Position numbers and translations under genes: made by a program. The notes beneath the pieces were generated by a model. That model saw only the letters and a list, made by a program, of their open reading frames with translations. It searched no databases and was not told where the DNA came from. Below, in pieces: positions 1-11,400 of a stretch of 64,000 bases of DNA. Every line of letters starts with the position of its first letter. Within the stretch, counting starts at the first letter, position 1. The DNA comes from Mercurialis annua (lineage: Eukaryota; Streptophyta; Magnoliopsida; Malpighiales; Euphorbiaceae): NCBI RefSeq assembly GCF_937616625.2, contig NC_065570.1, forward strand, positions 11,666,001 to 11,730,000. Reading direction: 5' to 3'.

Positions 1-1
1 T

Positions 2-487
2 CAGGCCTGTGCTTGCTCTCAGGGCTGTATGAACAATCTCACTTTTGGGGACAATACTTTTGGTTATTACGAAACAATTGGTGGTGGAAGCGGAGCTGGC
101 CCCACCTGGAATGGAACAAGCGGAGTGCAGTGTCATATGACTAATACACGTATGACTGATCCGGAAATTTTTGAGCAGAGGTATCCTGTTCTTCTGCATA
201 AATTTGGTCTAAGAGAGAACAGCGGTGGAGATGGAGTTCATAAAGGGGGTGATGGGCTTGTAAGGGAGATAGAGTTCAGGCGGGCAGTGGTGGTAAGCAT
301 TCTTTCCGAGAGGCGAGTTCACGCACCAAGAGGCTTAAAAGGAGGCAAAGACGGTGCCCGTGGCGCTAACTTCTTGATTACAAAAGATAAAAGGAAAGTT
401 TTCCTTGGAGGTAAGAACACAGTAGAGGTGCAGAGTGGAGAAATTCTTCAGATTCTAACGCCAGGCGGTGGTGGATGGGGATCCTAG
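2..487 (+). CDS. OXP1: 5-oxoprolinase, C-terminal end (partial, 5' end outside window)
   Basis: The enzyme hydrolyses 5-oxo-L-proline to glutamate with ATP, in the gamma-glutamyl (glutathione recycling) cycle in the cytosol. The visible 161 residues are the end of the hydantoinase-B-like half. The frame is open from base 2 and reads QACSQGCMNNLTFGD-like sequence, then a Gly-rich GGGSGAGP stretch, HMTNTRMTDPE, the SERR turn and the terminal LTPGGGGWG motif before a TAG stop. The ATG at 29 is an internal methionine, not the start, because the homologous sequence continues upstream of it. Plant OXP1 is about 1,260 residues and often has a single large exon; no intron falls in this part. The family call is firm. 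Whether the rest of the gene is intact cannot be seen. Confidence 0.93.
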   Translation, partial: QACACSQGCMNNLTFGDNTFGYYETIGGGSGAGPTWNGTSGVQCHMTNTRMTDPEIFEQRYPVLLHKFGLRENSGGDGVHKGGDGLVREIEFRRAVVVSILSERRVHAPRGLKGGKDGARGANFLITKDKRKVFLGGKNTVEVQSGEILQILTPGGGGWGS

Positions 488-1339
488 TTGATCTGAAGAA
501 ATTACTGCATTTTTCATCGTTGCAAATGCTCCCTTTGCTTCTAAAATTTGTATGTACTATATTATGTAAGTAGGTTTATTAATCTGAAAGCCTCTTTGTT
601 CTTGTTCATTTTTGGTTCACATGCAGTTCTTATTTATTTATTGTTGTCCAAAGCAATTCTTATGTTTTTGTAAATGCTTGGTAAATTAATATGTTTTCGT
701 AAATGCTTGGTAAATTAATATGTTTTTTAGACAACTTATGTTCATTTTCGTTTAAAAACGATTTGAAGTTAGGCTTGTATCCGAATTCAGTGATATTTTA
801 CTGCAAATGATGAACTTGGATTACATTGAGTAAATTTGACTCGGTCAGTTGATTTTTTGTACACTTCTTTAATGATGCTTCTGCTCCCAGCACAACCACA
901 TATGAGTTCTTAGTGATGGATTTAGTTGTTTCAGAAATGAATATTTTATTGTCAAATCTATCTCTGCTAGAGTTGAACAATAAACTCACTTGTAATTTTA
1001 TTATTCATTTTGGTTTTAGGTTGTACATAATTTGTAAGAATAATTACTATTTACTCTTGAGTTTAGATCCGAAGTATTATCACTTCGTGATTTTAAAAAA
1101 ATCAACGGTTTTTCCTCATATGCTTGATTAAATTAATTATTTTTTTCTTTAGTCAGTTCAATCCGTTTGTAGTGTGTCTGTGTGCCACCTCCCCCTTGAT
1201 TAATTAGCTTAAGTGTGCTTAAATAGTAGTTTTTAGGGTTTACAAGTGATTGAGTTGTGCTAGGAGAATACAAGTGAGTGGTTAGATAGGTTATGAACAC
1301 TAATTAGAATAATTAACAAATTATATTCTAATTAAGTGA
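488..1339. other. OXP1 3' flank, no gene seen
   Basis: This AT-rich stretch holds the OXP1 3' UTR and intergenic DNA. A short tandem repeat with a period of 29 bp (unit TATGTTTTTGTAAATGCTTGG plus AT-rich tail) occurs about twice at 661-720. The short ORFs on both strands look like chance ORFs. Confidence 0.6.
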
Positions 1340-1348
1340 TAAATGTTA

Positions 1349-2353
1349 GGCTTAATTACTTAAAAATACCCCAACTTGAATTTTTTTTTTCGTTTATATC
1401 CCGACGTAGGAAAATTTTTAATTTTATCCTATTTTGGGTTTTTCGTTTTCAACTCTACCCGGAAGTACTAAATTGTTCTTTTTTTATCTGGAAAAAAGAT
1501 TAAAATAGTCCCTTATTTTTAACTTATATTCTAATTAAACGTTAATGTTATTAATTACATAAAAATACCATCTTCTTTAAAAAAAATTAACTAATAATAA
1601 CTATTTAATTTATATTAATTATCATTAATTTTTTTCAAAATTTAAAAACTTAACAAAATTAATACATAATTAAAATAATTAAAAAAAATCCGATTTTTTT
1701 TCCGAAGAAGGAGCCCGACTCCTCCTTCAAATCTGCTTCTCCTTCCTTGGAGGAGAAGCTGCTCCTCCTTCATGGAAGGAGGAGCACGCAGCTCCTCCTT
1801 CCATGGAAGGAAGGAGCAGTCTCCTTCCTTCCATGGAAGGAGGAGCACGCAGCTCCAGCTCCTCCTTCCATGGAAGGAAGGAGCCGCTGCTTCTTCCTTC
1901 GAAGGAAGGAGCAGATGGAAGGAAGGATTTGCTCCTTCCTTCCATGGAAGGAAGAAGAAGAGCTCCTTCCATGGAAGGAGGAGCATAAAAATTAAAAAAT
2001 TATTTTTTTTTAAATATTTAATCACGAATTTTTTTATCGGAGAAATATTATGGTAGATCAGACTTTTTTTAAAAAAAAATTAATTTTTTAATTAATGATT
2101 AGGATTTATTTAAACATTTTAAAAGTTAAAGGATCTATTTGTATTTTTTAAATAAGAGAAAAGATAATATAATCCTTCTATTTGTTGTTATTAACATTTT
2201 TATCCATAAATTATTCAAATTATCAATTGTACCTTTAATGGGGGTAAGAGTTGAAAATGAAAAACCCGAAATAGGGTATAATTGAAAATTTTTCTATGTC
2301 GGGGTATAAACGACTAAAAAGTTCAAGATGGGGTGTTTTTAAGTAATTAGGCC
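1349..2353. mobile_element. MULE-type miniature element with palindromic core
   Basis: The ends are long inverted repeats: GGCTTAATTACTTAAAAATA on the left and its near-complement at 2330-2353. The pairing extends inward past 80 bp through the 'TTTATATCCCGACGTAGG' and 'CCTATTTTGGGTTTT' blocks. The flanks are 9-bp duplications with one mismatch (TAAATGTTA at 1340-1348, TAAATGTCA at 2354-2362), the size made by Mutator-like transposases. The 1005-bp element has no transposase. Its core is an array of palindromic units listed separately. A related element is at 14157-15189 and a broken relative at 24197-24655. Confidence 0.85.
1716..1984. repeat. Array of palindromes centred on CCATGG
   Basis: Units close to CTCCTTCCATGGAAGGAG repeat irregularly. 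There are five exact CCATGG centres (near 1801, 1833, 1868, 1942 and 1968) plus degenerate ones. Because each unit is its own reverse complement, both strands give open frames reading MEGR/PSMEGG-like peptides. These are a by-product of the repeat and not genes. Transcripts of either strand could fold into long hairpins. Confidence 0.85.
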
Positions 2354-2364
2354 TAAATGTCATG

Positions 2365-2725
2365 AAAAATAGCTGAAGAGTTATTTTGGTGTCTAGAAGT
2401 ATAAAAGGGCTTCAAGGGTTATAAAGGTTTGGATATGGTCAATTTTATCTATCAAACTTACAAATTGATCCATAAACTTATAAGCCATTGCGATTAGTCC
2501 AATTTCTTAGACTTTTATCATAACCCCTTTAGATTTTTATGCCCTATTTGCGGCTAATTACACTTTGATCCTTCAAATTTATCATTGTGCACTGATCTAG
2601 CCCGCTTGAATTCAAACATGTGGATCGTTAGCTCGTCACTCGAATGAGTTTCTCAGAAAATCATCATTGTACGCTTCAGTTTCTTATCACTTTTTACATG
2701 TCCGGAAAACAGGTGTCGACAATTG
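2365..2725 (+). repeat. Dispersed repeat (copy 1 of 3)
   Basis: The sequence running through 'AAACTTATAAGCC', 'AGTCCAATTTCTTAGAC', 'ATCATAACCCC' and 'TAGCTCGTCA' recurs at 27755-28110 in the same orientation and at 61330-61735 in reverse. It is non-coding. Its position next to LTR material in two cases suggests a fragment of an LTR retrotransposon, but no ends are defined. Confidence 0.65.
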
Positions 2726-2739
2726 GTCAGATCCATCGA

Positions 2740-3996
2740 GTTACATAGCATCGGATCGTAACCGCTGTAATTATAGTATTGTCAGGATTCGCACAAGAAC
2801 TGTGAGTTTGTACTTTACTTCTAAATATTAATAAAAAGGCATTTGTTTTATATTAGGAAGTTTTCTATATAAATTCATATCATAAGAATGTTTTGAACCA
2901 TTGTATGGTTCCGACAAAACAAGCGTACCTATTGGGCGACAATACGATTGCATGCGACCAGTAATATCGAGCGTGAGTATATGATTAATATAAGTGAGAG
3001 TTATATTTCAAGAAGAATAAGTGATAGTCATGGACGGCGGTGGTATCTATGTCCACGACCATAATTGACGATGGTGGTAAGCATATCCACGGTCTAAACT
3101 TATTTAAAAAATAAACGAAAGTCATGGACGGTGGTGGTACATATGTCCATAGCCATAAGTGGCGATGGTGGTATGTATATTCACGATTTAGGCTTATTTG
3201 TGACTTGGTGGTTATTAGAAATGTGATTTGAAAAATTAGTTATGTTTCGAGGTCTAAAGTTTCATCTGGATTTTGTGTTCGGTTGCATATGCATTGACTA
3301 TTTTAAACGTCGTATTTCAGTTTTCATTAATGTTTATTAGTAATTGTACGAACCCACTCAGTTTATTGATCTTGATGAGTTTATCATTTCAGGAAAGCAC
3401 TTTTAGGTTTCGAAGGTAGCTTCCAAATTTCTTGTTCTCGGAGAGCTTTCGTTTGAAGTAATATAAAAAAAGATTTACTTCTAAAAATCTGCAGTAGTAT
3501 GCATGTGTAAAAATGTTTTGTATGTATAAATTTGAACTATGTTTCAAAGTTACCATGTATTATATATAATTCAATTTTTGTGTTCGAAACTCGCGTTACA
3601 AAAGTATGCTTATATAAGAAATGAAACAATTAGTTTTTTTTTTGAATTCATCAAATCTCATTAAATCGAATATGAAACAGTTACATTTGTAAGAAATTCG
3701 GGATAATTCGAAAACTAAACCCGATGACCTGACATGGAACAGACAACATGCTGTCTGATTCGCAGATCTTACTTACGTACAAATTAGTTAGATATATGTC
3801 TAATGTAATGTAATAATGGTACGTACAAATGTTAAGTACAAAATAAATGACGTCATATCTATAATTGTTAAAAAGTTATACGTGTTTGATGAAAATTGGC
3901 GTTACCTGTTGATATCTGACAGGCTTACTACGGGTTTTGGAGCTACCACTCCTATTCCCTAGTGCCAATCACAGCTCGTGAAATCGGGTCGTGACA
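2740..3996 (+). mobile_element. LTR fragment of a Ty3/gypsy-type element (3' end defined)
   Basis: The 3' end matches the ends of the LTRs at 31175 and 38042: GCTTACTACGGGTTTTGGAGC, then ACCACTCCTATTCCCTAG, and finally GGGTCGTGACA at 3986-3996. It also has the ACCTATTGGGCG(A)CAATA block near 2925 that all these LTRs share, and a stretch near 2800 ('GAACTGTGAGTTTGTACTTTACTT') like the LTR at 30130. The 5' boundary was not found. No primer-binding site follows, so this is a solo or truncated LTR abutting the pol relic. Confidence 0.75.
3026..3195 (+). repeat. Two tandem copies of a roughly 95-bp unit inside the LTR
   Basis: AGTCATGGACGGCGGTGGTA at 3027 and AGTCATGGACGGTGGTGGTA at 3120 begin two similar units. 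Each also contains a second 'GATGGTGGTA' block and a 'TTCACGAT/TCCACGGT' end. This occupies the part of the LTR where relatives carry arrays of the ACTCGGTTGAATTATCTCGG box. Confidence 0.7.
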
Positions 3997-6437
3997 ATAC
4001 CACCAAATCGTGGAGGAGGATCAAGAAAAAACAGTGTTTGTCACCGACCAAGGCCTATTTGTTATCAGATGATGCCTTTTGGCCTCAAGAACGTAGGGCA
4101 ACATACCAGCGGCTGGTACATCATATTTTTAAGGATGAAATTTGGGAACACATAGAGTTATATGTCAACGATACGATCATCAAAAGTGTGAAAACCGAAG
4201 ATCACCCTAAGGATGTTATGAATGTGCCAAGAACTCTAAACTAGTATCATCTTATGCTAAACTCCGAGAAGTGCGTGTTCGGTGTTCCAGTAGGAGAATT
4301 TATGAGGTATATGGCCTCACAAAGAAGGATAGAGGCAAATTCAGACAAGATCGGTTTAGTCATGGCTATGGTTCACCTAAATGCATACATGAGATGCTGA
4401 AGCTCAACGGGTAAATCACTGCCTTAAGACAATTCATGTCTTGCTCATTAAGAAGATGCTTGCCTTTCTTTAGACTGTTAAAGCAAGTAAAAAAAACTTT
4501 AGCTGGATGGAGGAACGTCAACATGCTTTTAAAGAGCTAAAAAAATTTATAACATCGCCACCTCTCTTAACGAGACCTGAATCGGGTGAAATTCTTTATT
4601 TAAATGTCTCTTACTCTACCAAAATAATCGCTGCAATTCTGGTGGCAGAAAAGGAAGAGGAACAATACCCTATCTATTATGTCAGCAAGGTCCTACAAGA
4701 TGTCGAACTTTGGTATACAAAGCTAGAGAAATTAGATTTTTTGTTCATACGACGACCATCAAGCTCCAACATTACTTTTCCATCAGGTGATTGTCTGAAC
4801 TAACCAAACTTTGAGAAAAATCATGCATAAGGCTGAGATTAGTAGAAGAATTATCGAGTGGGCTGCAAAAATCGGAAGTTTGGGAGTTACATATGAACCA
4901 AGAAAGACAATCAAGGCTCAGGCCATAACGTTTTTATAGCTGGGCTTACATCAGGCGAATCTGTTTCACAAAAAGACAGCTTACGGGAGATTAATATAGA
5001 TGGAGCAATATACGTTAAAGGAGCATGGGCCAGAGTCGTAATAAAAGGCTTTGCACGATCCAGCTGGAATATGTAGCGAGATTGGAATTTCATGTCTCGA
5101 ACAATGTTGTTGAGTACGAGACTTTGTTTATAGGGCTATATGTAACGAAATGATAGTTGATGCATAAAGATCCTAATTTGAGGCAAAAGATCCTAATTTG
5201 AAAAATCATGTGAAGCAAGCCAAGGTGTTTTTTTTTTAAGAAAACGGGCGATCTTAGATGATCAATAAATCCTTAGAGCAGAAGACGAGTTGGCCAAGTT
5301 CGCCGCCACCAATAACACAAAAATGATGAAGAACATTCCTTTTGAATTAAGAAAGTCCAGCTTTGAAGACCAAACTGAAGAAGGGAAGATAATGATGATA
5401 AAAAATGAGGATAGTTGGATGGCTCTAATAATGATATATTTGTCTAGTGGATCCTTCTAGAGCTTCAAAGTTTGGCATTTATGATGGGATATATAGACGG
5501 TCTTACTCCCATCCCTGCCTGAAGTGTATCATTGCAGATTAAGGGTACTATGTCTTGAGGGAACTACACGACAGCTTATGTGGAGCACATTGGCACTTCC
5601 ACTTTTGTTCGGAAGGCGCTACTACAAGGATACTATTGGATTATAGCAAAAGATGATGCAAATGCGATTCTTAAGCAATTCTTATCTTGCCAACAACATG
5701 CCCCCAGTTCCAAGGAAGTACGATTCAGAGATGAAGCCAATAGTTAGTGCATGGCCATTGGCACATGAGGAATGGACATTTTGGGTTCCCTACCTATTGC
5801 TAGTGGGTGCAGAAAATTCTTAATGGTAGCTATAGATCACTTCATAAAATGGATTAAAGAAGAGCCAATGGCTATAATCTTCCAGAAAAAAAATCACTAA
5901 CTTTTTATTTAGATCTATCTTGTGTAGGTTTGGAAATTTGTCGTTAAAATACCCTTTGCCGACAGAAAATGGCGCCGGATTCGTATTCGTCGTCACTTTC
6001 CCTAATCTTTGAAGCGGGAACCGCTCCCGCTTCTTTACCGAACTATACCACGAGAACCAACATGCAAAACCCCTTTCGCTCTTACTTATGGAAATGAAGC
6101 CGTAATTCTAGTTGAAATTGGATCACCCACACCGAGAACAGAAGACAACCAACTCAACGAGTTAGAGAATGAAACAGAATTAAGTAATAATCTAGATCTT
6201 CTAGTAGAGAAAATGAACTATGTTGATATACGAATGACAACATATCGCCAAAAGATGGCTCGCCCACTTAAACACGAAAGTCAAAGAAAAAAACTTTCAG
6301 CTGCGAGATCTAGTAATATGGACGATCGAAGTCAAGAAAGGAGAAGTTGCGTTAAGGAACCTACAACCAGATTAGGAAGGATCCTACTCAATCAACAAAG
6401 TTATCAAAACTGGTACATTTCAACTTGCCACTTCTGA
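3997..6437 (+). pseudogene. Degenerate Ty3/gypsy pol (RT, RNase H, integrase)
   Basis: Relics occur in the order expected for a gypsy-type pol. RT is near 4000-4240 (ATYQRLV at about 4100 and an altered catalytic segment YVNDTIIK where YVDD is expected). RNase H is at 4500-4750 (QHAFKELKKF, PPLLTRP, YYVSKVL). An integrase core is near 5750-5860 (a DH-F-KW stretch). The distal segment is at 6009-6437 (TPFALTYGNEAVI). Several frameshifts and stops separate these parts, so the gene is dead. It begins directly after the LTR end at 3996, without gag or protease. Lineage is uncertain; the integrase C-terminal wording resembles the Tat group. Confidence 0.88.
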
Positions 6438-6689
6438 TGGGTGGCTAGTACTACGCATTTGGAATGCGGGCAGTCTGAAGAACATATAGCTGAAGAGAGC
6501 ATGCAATGTTATTTCAATTAAGCAATATGAAATTTTCATTCAAGTATCGTTTATTTCAATTCATTGAAGTGAGAAATTTCAATTCAAGCATTTTGTATTC
6601 AATATTTGAATTCCCTAAGAAATACTGAAAAAATTCAGATTATTAATATACCATTGCATAGACAAGGAAGTTCTAGTTCAAAACTTGAG

Positions 6690-6815
6690 TTTGAATGAAC
6701 TCGTATATAAGCTTGATTAAGAGTTCGTGAACTAACTCGTATATGAGCTCCATAAAGAGTTCGCGAATCAGCTCGTTTAGAATCTCAATTAAGAGTTCGC
6801 GAACTAATTCGGAAT
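6690..6815. repeat. Short degenerate tandem repeat (AAGAGTTCGCGAACTAACTCG)
   Basis: About three units of roughly 45 bp carry the core AAGAGTTCG(T/C)GAA, at about 6718, 6756 and 6790. It resembles subterminal repeats of plant DNA transposons, but no ends were found. Confidence 0.55.
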
Positions 6816-8225
6816 TTAATTATTCTTTAATTTTTTACAACTATATATTTTTAAATAATACTATATAGTTTTGAAAAAAAAAAAGCTAGTGTTCGTTTGT
6901 TTCACAGTCGTGTTTGTTTGTTTAGTAGCTAAAAGAACGAATAAGAGCCGAACACGAAACAAACAGGAACACTATAAATTTTAAGTGAACCAAACATGAA
7001 CACTATATTTAAAATTCAAATGAACATGAACCTACATAAACACCTTATTCATGTAACGAGCTGGAGATAGAAATATCAAAATTTGGGTCGGCTCGGTTCA
7101 TTTGTAGTCCTGGCCAGCCCTAATTTAGACTCAAGAACTTGAAGATTTGAGCCTTAAGAGGCCAATTATTGTAAAGCTGCCACATCAAAGGCATGGATAA
7201 ATCACTTAAAAGAACAATAAAGTGTCATCGGCTTAATACATCTTTTACTCCTTAAATTTGTACCCATTGACCCATTTGACAGCTTATTTTTCATTTAACC
7301 CATCTGACATCTTAACTTGTAAAATTTGCCTAGTTAACATCTAAAATTATCATTTTTATAATCGTTTGACCTTTCTTATCCAGTTGGAGCAAGTGTTTGG
7401 TTGCAAATCTAAAAAGATGCATGGACATATGATTTTAGCTGACGTGTCATACGACTAAGGCATATTTTTGATTCATAAACTTTTACTCTTCCACCCATCC
7501 GACCCCTGAATATTCCATTTTCTGGCCCTTTGGTTTTGGTGATATGTCATGGTAGGTGACAATCCAATCAACATTTTTTGCCACGTCGGCGCATTTGCGA
7601 CTTTTTTTCCCGAGATTAAATAAGCAAAATTTACAAATTGAGACATTATATATATTAAACTAACATGGAGTATGAGTTAATAAGTACAAATTTAAGAGTC
7701 AAAACATATATAATTAACTCATCTTAAAGTCCCTTAATTTTTTATTTAAGTTTATCAGATTTTTAAATTTTCATTTGGTCTTATTTAGTTCCTGAACTTA
7801 ACATTTTTTATTTTATCTAATTTCTGAATTTTTATCCGTTTGAGAACTTAAGGAAGTGAAAAAATTCAAAGTTCAAGGATCAGATAAGACTAGATGGATG
7901 TTTACAGATCAGGTAAACTAAAATTATAAAACTCAAAAATCAAATAGACCAAATAAAAATTCAGTGACCAAATAAATTAAAAATATAAAATTAAGGTACC
8001 TAAAATGTGTGTTAATCCCAAAAATGTATCGATAATCTTCATCAATCATCTCAAAGCCAAAACAAATTTGTTAAGAAAAAGAATAAGAGAATTAGTGGTC
8101 ATGTTATGCAATAAATGCAATAAAACATGTGGCCCCCACTGCTCCTTCAACCAGAGTTAGAACCTTTGGCCATGAATTCCAGTTAACCCTGGTTCATATT
8201 TAACCTCTCAACCAGGTTCAGCTCC
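6816..8225. other. Intergenic DNA with dispersed repeat
   Basis: No coding signal was seen. The part at 7340-7640 (CTTATCCAGTTGGAGCAAG, then CATCCGACCCC and AATCAACATTTTTTGCCAC) is similar to 38885-39200 and so is a dispersed repeat. The remainder is AT-rich. Confidence 0.5.
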
Positions 8226-8400
8226 CGCTTTCCTTTTGCAGATCTCTCTCCTTCTCCCTCTCATCCTTTAATTGCAGATTCAATTTTTTAGGGTTTCAAA
8301 AATTCAAATTCAAATTCAATTGTCTTTCATTTTTGGTTTCGGAATTAAAAATGGATCAAAGAAATGGTTGAAATTCTCTGCTAAATAAGAATTTTGAAAG
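8226..8400 (+). promoter_or_regulatory. Probable 5' leader of the AFC2 gene
   Basis: A pyrimidine-rich tract (TCTCTCTCCTTCTCCCTCTC near 8243) and 'TTAGGGTTTC' precede the start codon, as often seen in plant 5' leaders. I cannot place the transcription start, and no clear TATA box was found. Confidence 0.35.
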
Positions 8401-11400
8401 ATGGAGACACAGAGAATAGCAGAATTGCCGTTAAGGAATATGGATAAACGTCCAAGAAAACGACCTCGTTTAACATGGGATATGCCTCCTCCTCCTTCTC
8501 CGGCTCTTCTCCATCCACCTCCTTCTAAGGTTAACGCTCTCAGTTTTAAATTTTTGTTGAATTTCAATTTAGTTGTTTTTTTTTCCAATTTTTGACGCAA
8601 TTTTGATGTTGTTGATGAAATGTAGGTGCTTTCCACGATGTATTGCGGGCAGGATTTTGGTATTAATGCAAATTTTGCATATCAAAATATGTTTTACAGG
8701 GATGCTCCTGTTCCGCTCGCGATTCCGATTCGTAATATTTCACCTCCATGGAGACCTGATGATAAAGATGGCCATTATGTCTTTGCTATTGGCGAAAATT
8801 TGACAACTCGCTGTATGTTTGTTTTTCTTATTTGGTTTTAAGTTCGTAATTGGTGTTAATTTGTCTCTTTTCTATAGGTTTTTAACATTATTATCGCCTT
8901 TTCCCCACCCGGCCAGGATCAAATGTTTAAGTTAGATGTGTAAAACCTTTGTTGCATTCACATTTTGCACAAATTCATTGCGTAATCTGTTTTCTGATTC
9001 TTTCTTTATGTTTTTCTCTCTCTCCCTTTTAATCTGTATTGCAGACAGGATCCTCGGCAAAATGGGTGAAGGTTGTTATTTTCTTTGGTTTGAATTTCAT
9101 TTCATTTAATTTAGTTGGAATGTTTTGTTAAAGTTAGAAGGCTATTGAGTTTTTATGTTGGCAGTTTTGAAAGATCTTTCGTCACTCTAGCCTTAATGTA
9201 GTGGTACCTTTGTCTTATTACTGCAGGAACATTTGGGCAAGTGTTGGAATGCCTTGATAATGAAAAGAAAGAGGTTGTAGCAATAAAAATTGTTCGCTCC
9301 ATAAATAAATATCGTGAAGCTGCAATGATTGAAATTGACGTCCTACAAAGGCTTGCCAGGCATGATATTGGAGCCACTCGGTAATGATGTTTCTTTGTCT
9401 TTTCCTGCCCTTCTTCATTGTAGAAGTTTTAAGTTTTCTTGGTATAAGTTGTTTTATTCTTTGCAGTTGTGTGCAAATACGGAATTGGTTTGACTATCGT
9501 AATCATATATGTATTGTAAGTATTTATTGGTATTTCCAATTTGATTAATTTGAAGGGGCAGCAAACCTCCTGCTTGCCTTCCTTTCTGTAAGTTAAAAAA
9601 CTTGCGGATGAATTTAAATGGTTTTAACAGGTTTTTGAGAAGCTAGGACCAAGCTTATACGATTTTCTCCGCAAAAACAGCTATCGTTCATTTCCCATTG
9701 ACCTAGTTCGGGAGCTTGGCAGACAACTTTTGGAGTCTGTTGCATGTGTGTGGACAATTCTTGTACCCACTTTTTCTATTTTTTCTATCAATTAGTGCGC
9801 AGATACTTTTAGGGGGAGAGGATATGAGCATAACTAATTATTCACTTTGCCTTTTTTTCTGTGATTTCAAAAAAGAATTGTCATCCAAATTTGAATGTTA
9901 TTTGGACCACTACGGAGTTGGTATGTAGATGATGCTAGTACTTTTCTCATAGATTGCTAAGTAGTTTATTTTCTTGCAGTTATGCATGACTTACGACTGA
10001 TTCACACTGATTTGAAGCCTGAAAATATCCTACTAGTTTCCTCTGAATACGTTAAAGTGCCAGATTATAAGGTAAATTCTTATCCTATCATTAATTTTTG
10101 GATTGGGAGGTCATGTTCACGATCTACACCGTTCATTTTACAATGAACGGTGTAGATTAATTTGATTAAAATTGTATTTTTTTATCTACACCGTTCATTT
10201 TGTTATGAATGGTGTAGATCGTGAACATAACCCCCTCAAGTTCATTTCGTACTTGAGGTAATCCCAATCCTAAATTTTTACTTTATTTAGCTTATCACTT
10301 TCTTAGTTGTTTTATTTTTGCTTGCACGACTGTCTGAGGTATGAGTTATCCGATTTTAAAATTTGAAATGTGATAAGAGATTCTTGTACCCATTTAAAAA
10401 TTTGATCTTTTACTTGTCTCTTACTTAGATGTTATAATTTTTGTCATAACCATTTGAGAATGTTATTTCCTGGGCTTACGATGATAAATAGAAATAGTGG
10501 AGCGAGAGAAAAGTGAGAGGGTGCTCATATTGTGCCACGTGGCAGATCTTTATAAATTCTATATGATGTTGTGGTACAACTAAATCTCTAATCCATATGA
10601 TATGGTATATAATTCGTTTTTGATTACTAATTGGTTCAAGGTCCTTTTGTTTTCTCCTTGTTTTGGATGCCAAGGCCTGACTCATTTTTTCTCCTTTTTT
10701 TTTAATCCCGATGCTGATTATATGTGACTAATAAGGTTTTCATCTTCATCTTCCTCTAATTTGTGCTTGTCCCTAAATCAGTTTCTTTCACGGTCCACAA
10801 AAGATGGCTCCTATTTCAAGAATCTTCCGAAGTCAAGTGCCATCAAGCTCATTGATTTTGGGAGTACTACATTTGAACATCAGGATCACAGCTATGTCGT
10901 ATCGACACGGCATTATCGGGCACCTGAGGTTATCTTAGGTAATGATCTAAAAATCTAGTATTTTATGGTTTTATACGAGTTTCTTTCCATTGATAGGATA
11001 TATTCTGCAGGTCTTGGGTGGAATTATCCTTGTGATATATGGAGCATCGGTTGCATACTTGTTGAATTATGTTCTGTAAGTTACTTCAGCTTTTTCTTTG
11101 CTTTATTCTATGGGAGGAACAGTAATTTTTGGTACTTGAAGAAAAAAGTTTAAGGTTCTGAAATCACAAAGATTTGTATAGGAACTCCCAGCAACTGTTG
11201 AATTTTATGAGTATGATTGTCAGTATTATTTACCTTTATTAATGCAGTTGTAGGAACTAAAATTGTCACAAAGTCCATAGAAGAGATGCATCAAGCACGT
11301 GACTATGTAATTCGATACTCTCTTTATTCCAAAATATTTGTCAATGACAAGTTTCAGGAGAAATTTTAAAAATATTTCCATTGTTGCCCTTTAGTTTAGT

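Noticed and set aside
1642..2056. Several overlapping ORFs on both strands rich in MEGRS/PSFHGR/LPWKE peptides
   Set aside because: They translate a palindromic DNA repeat. All frames give similar low-complexity peptides, and the array sits in a non-coding MITE.
9716..9928. ORF inside the AFC2 gene
   Set aside because: It runs from exon 6 into intron 6 in the wrong frame; the splice sites at 9745/9980 restore the kinase sequence.
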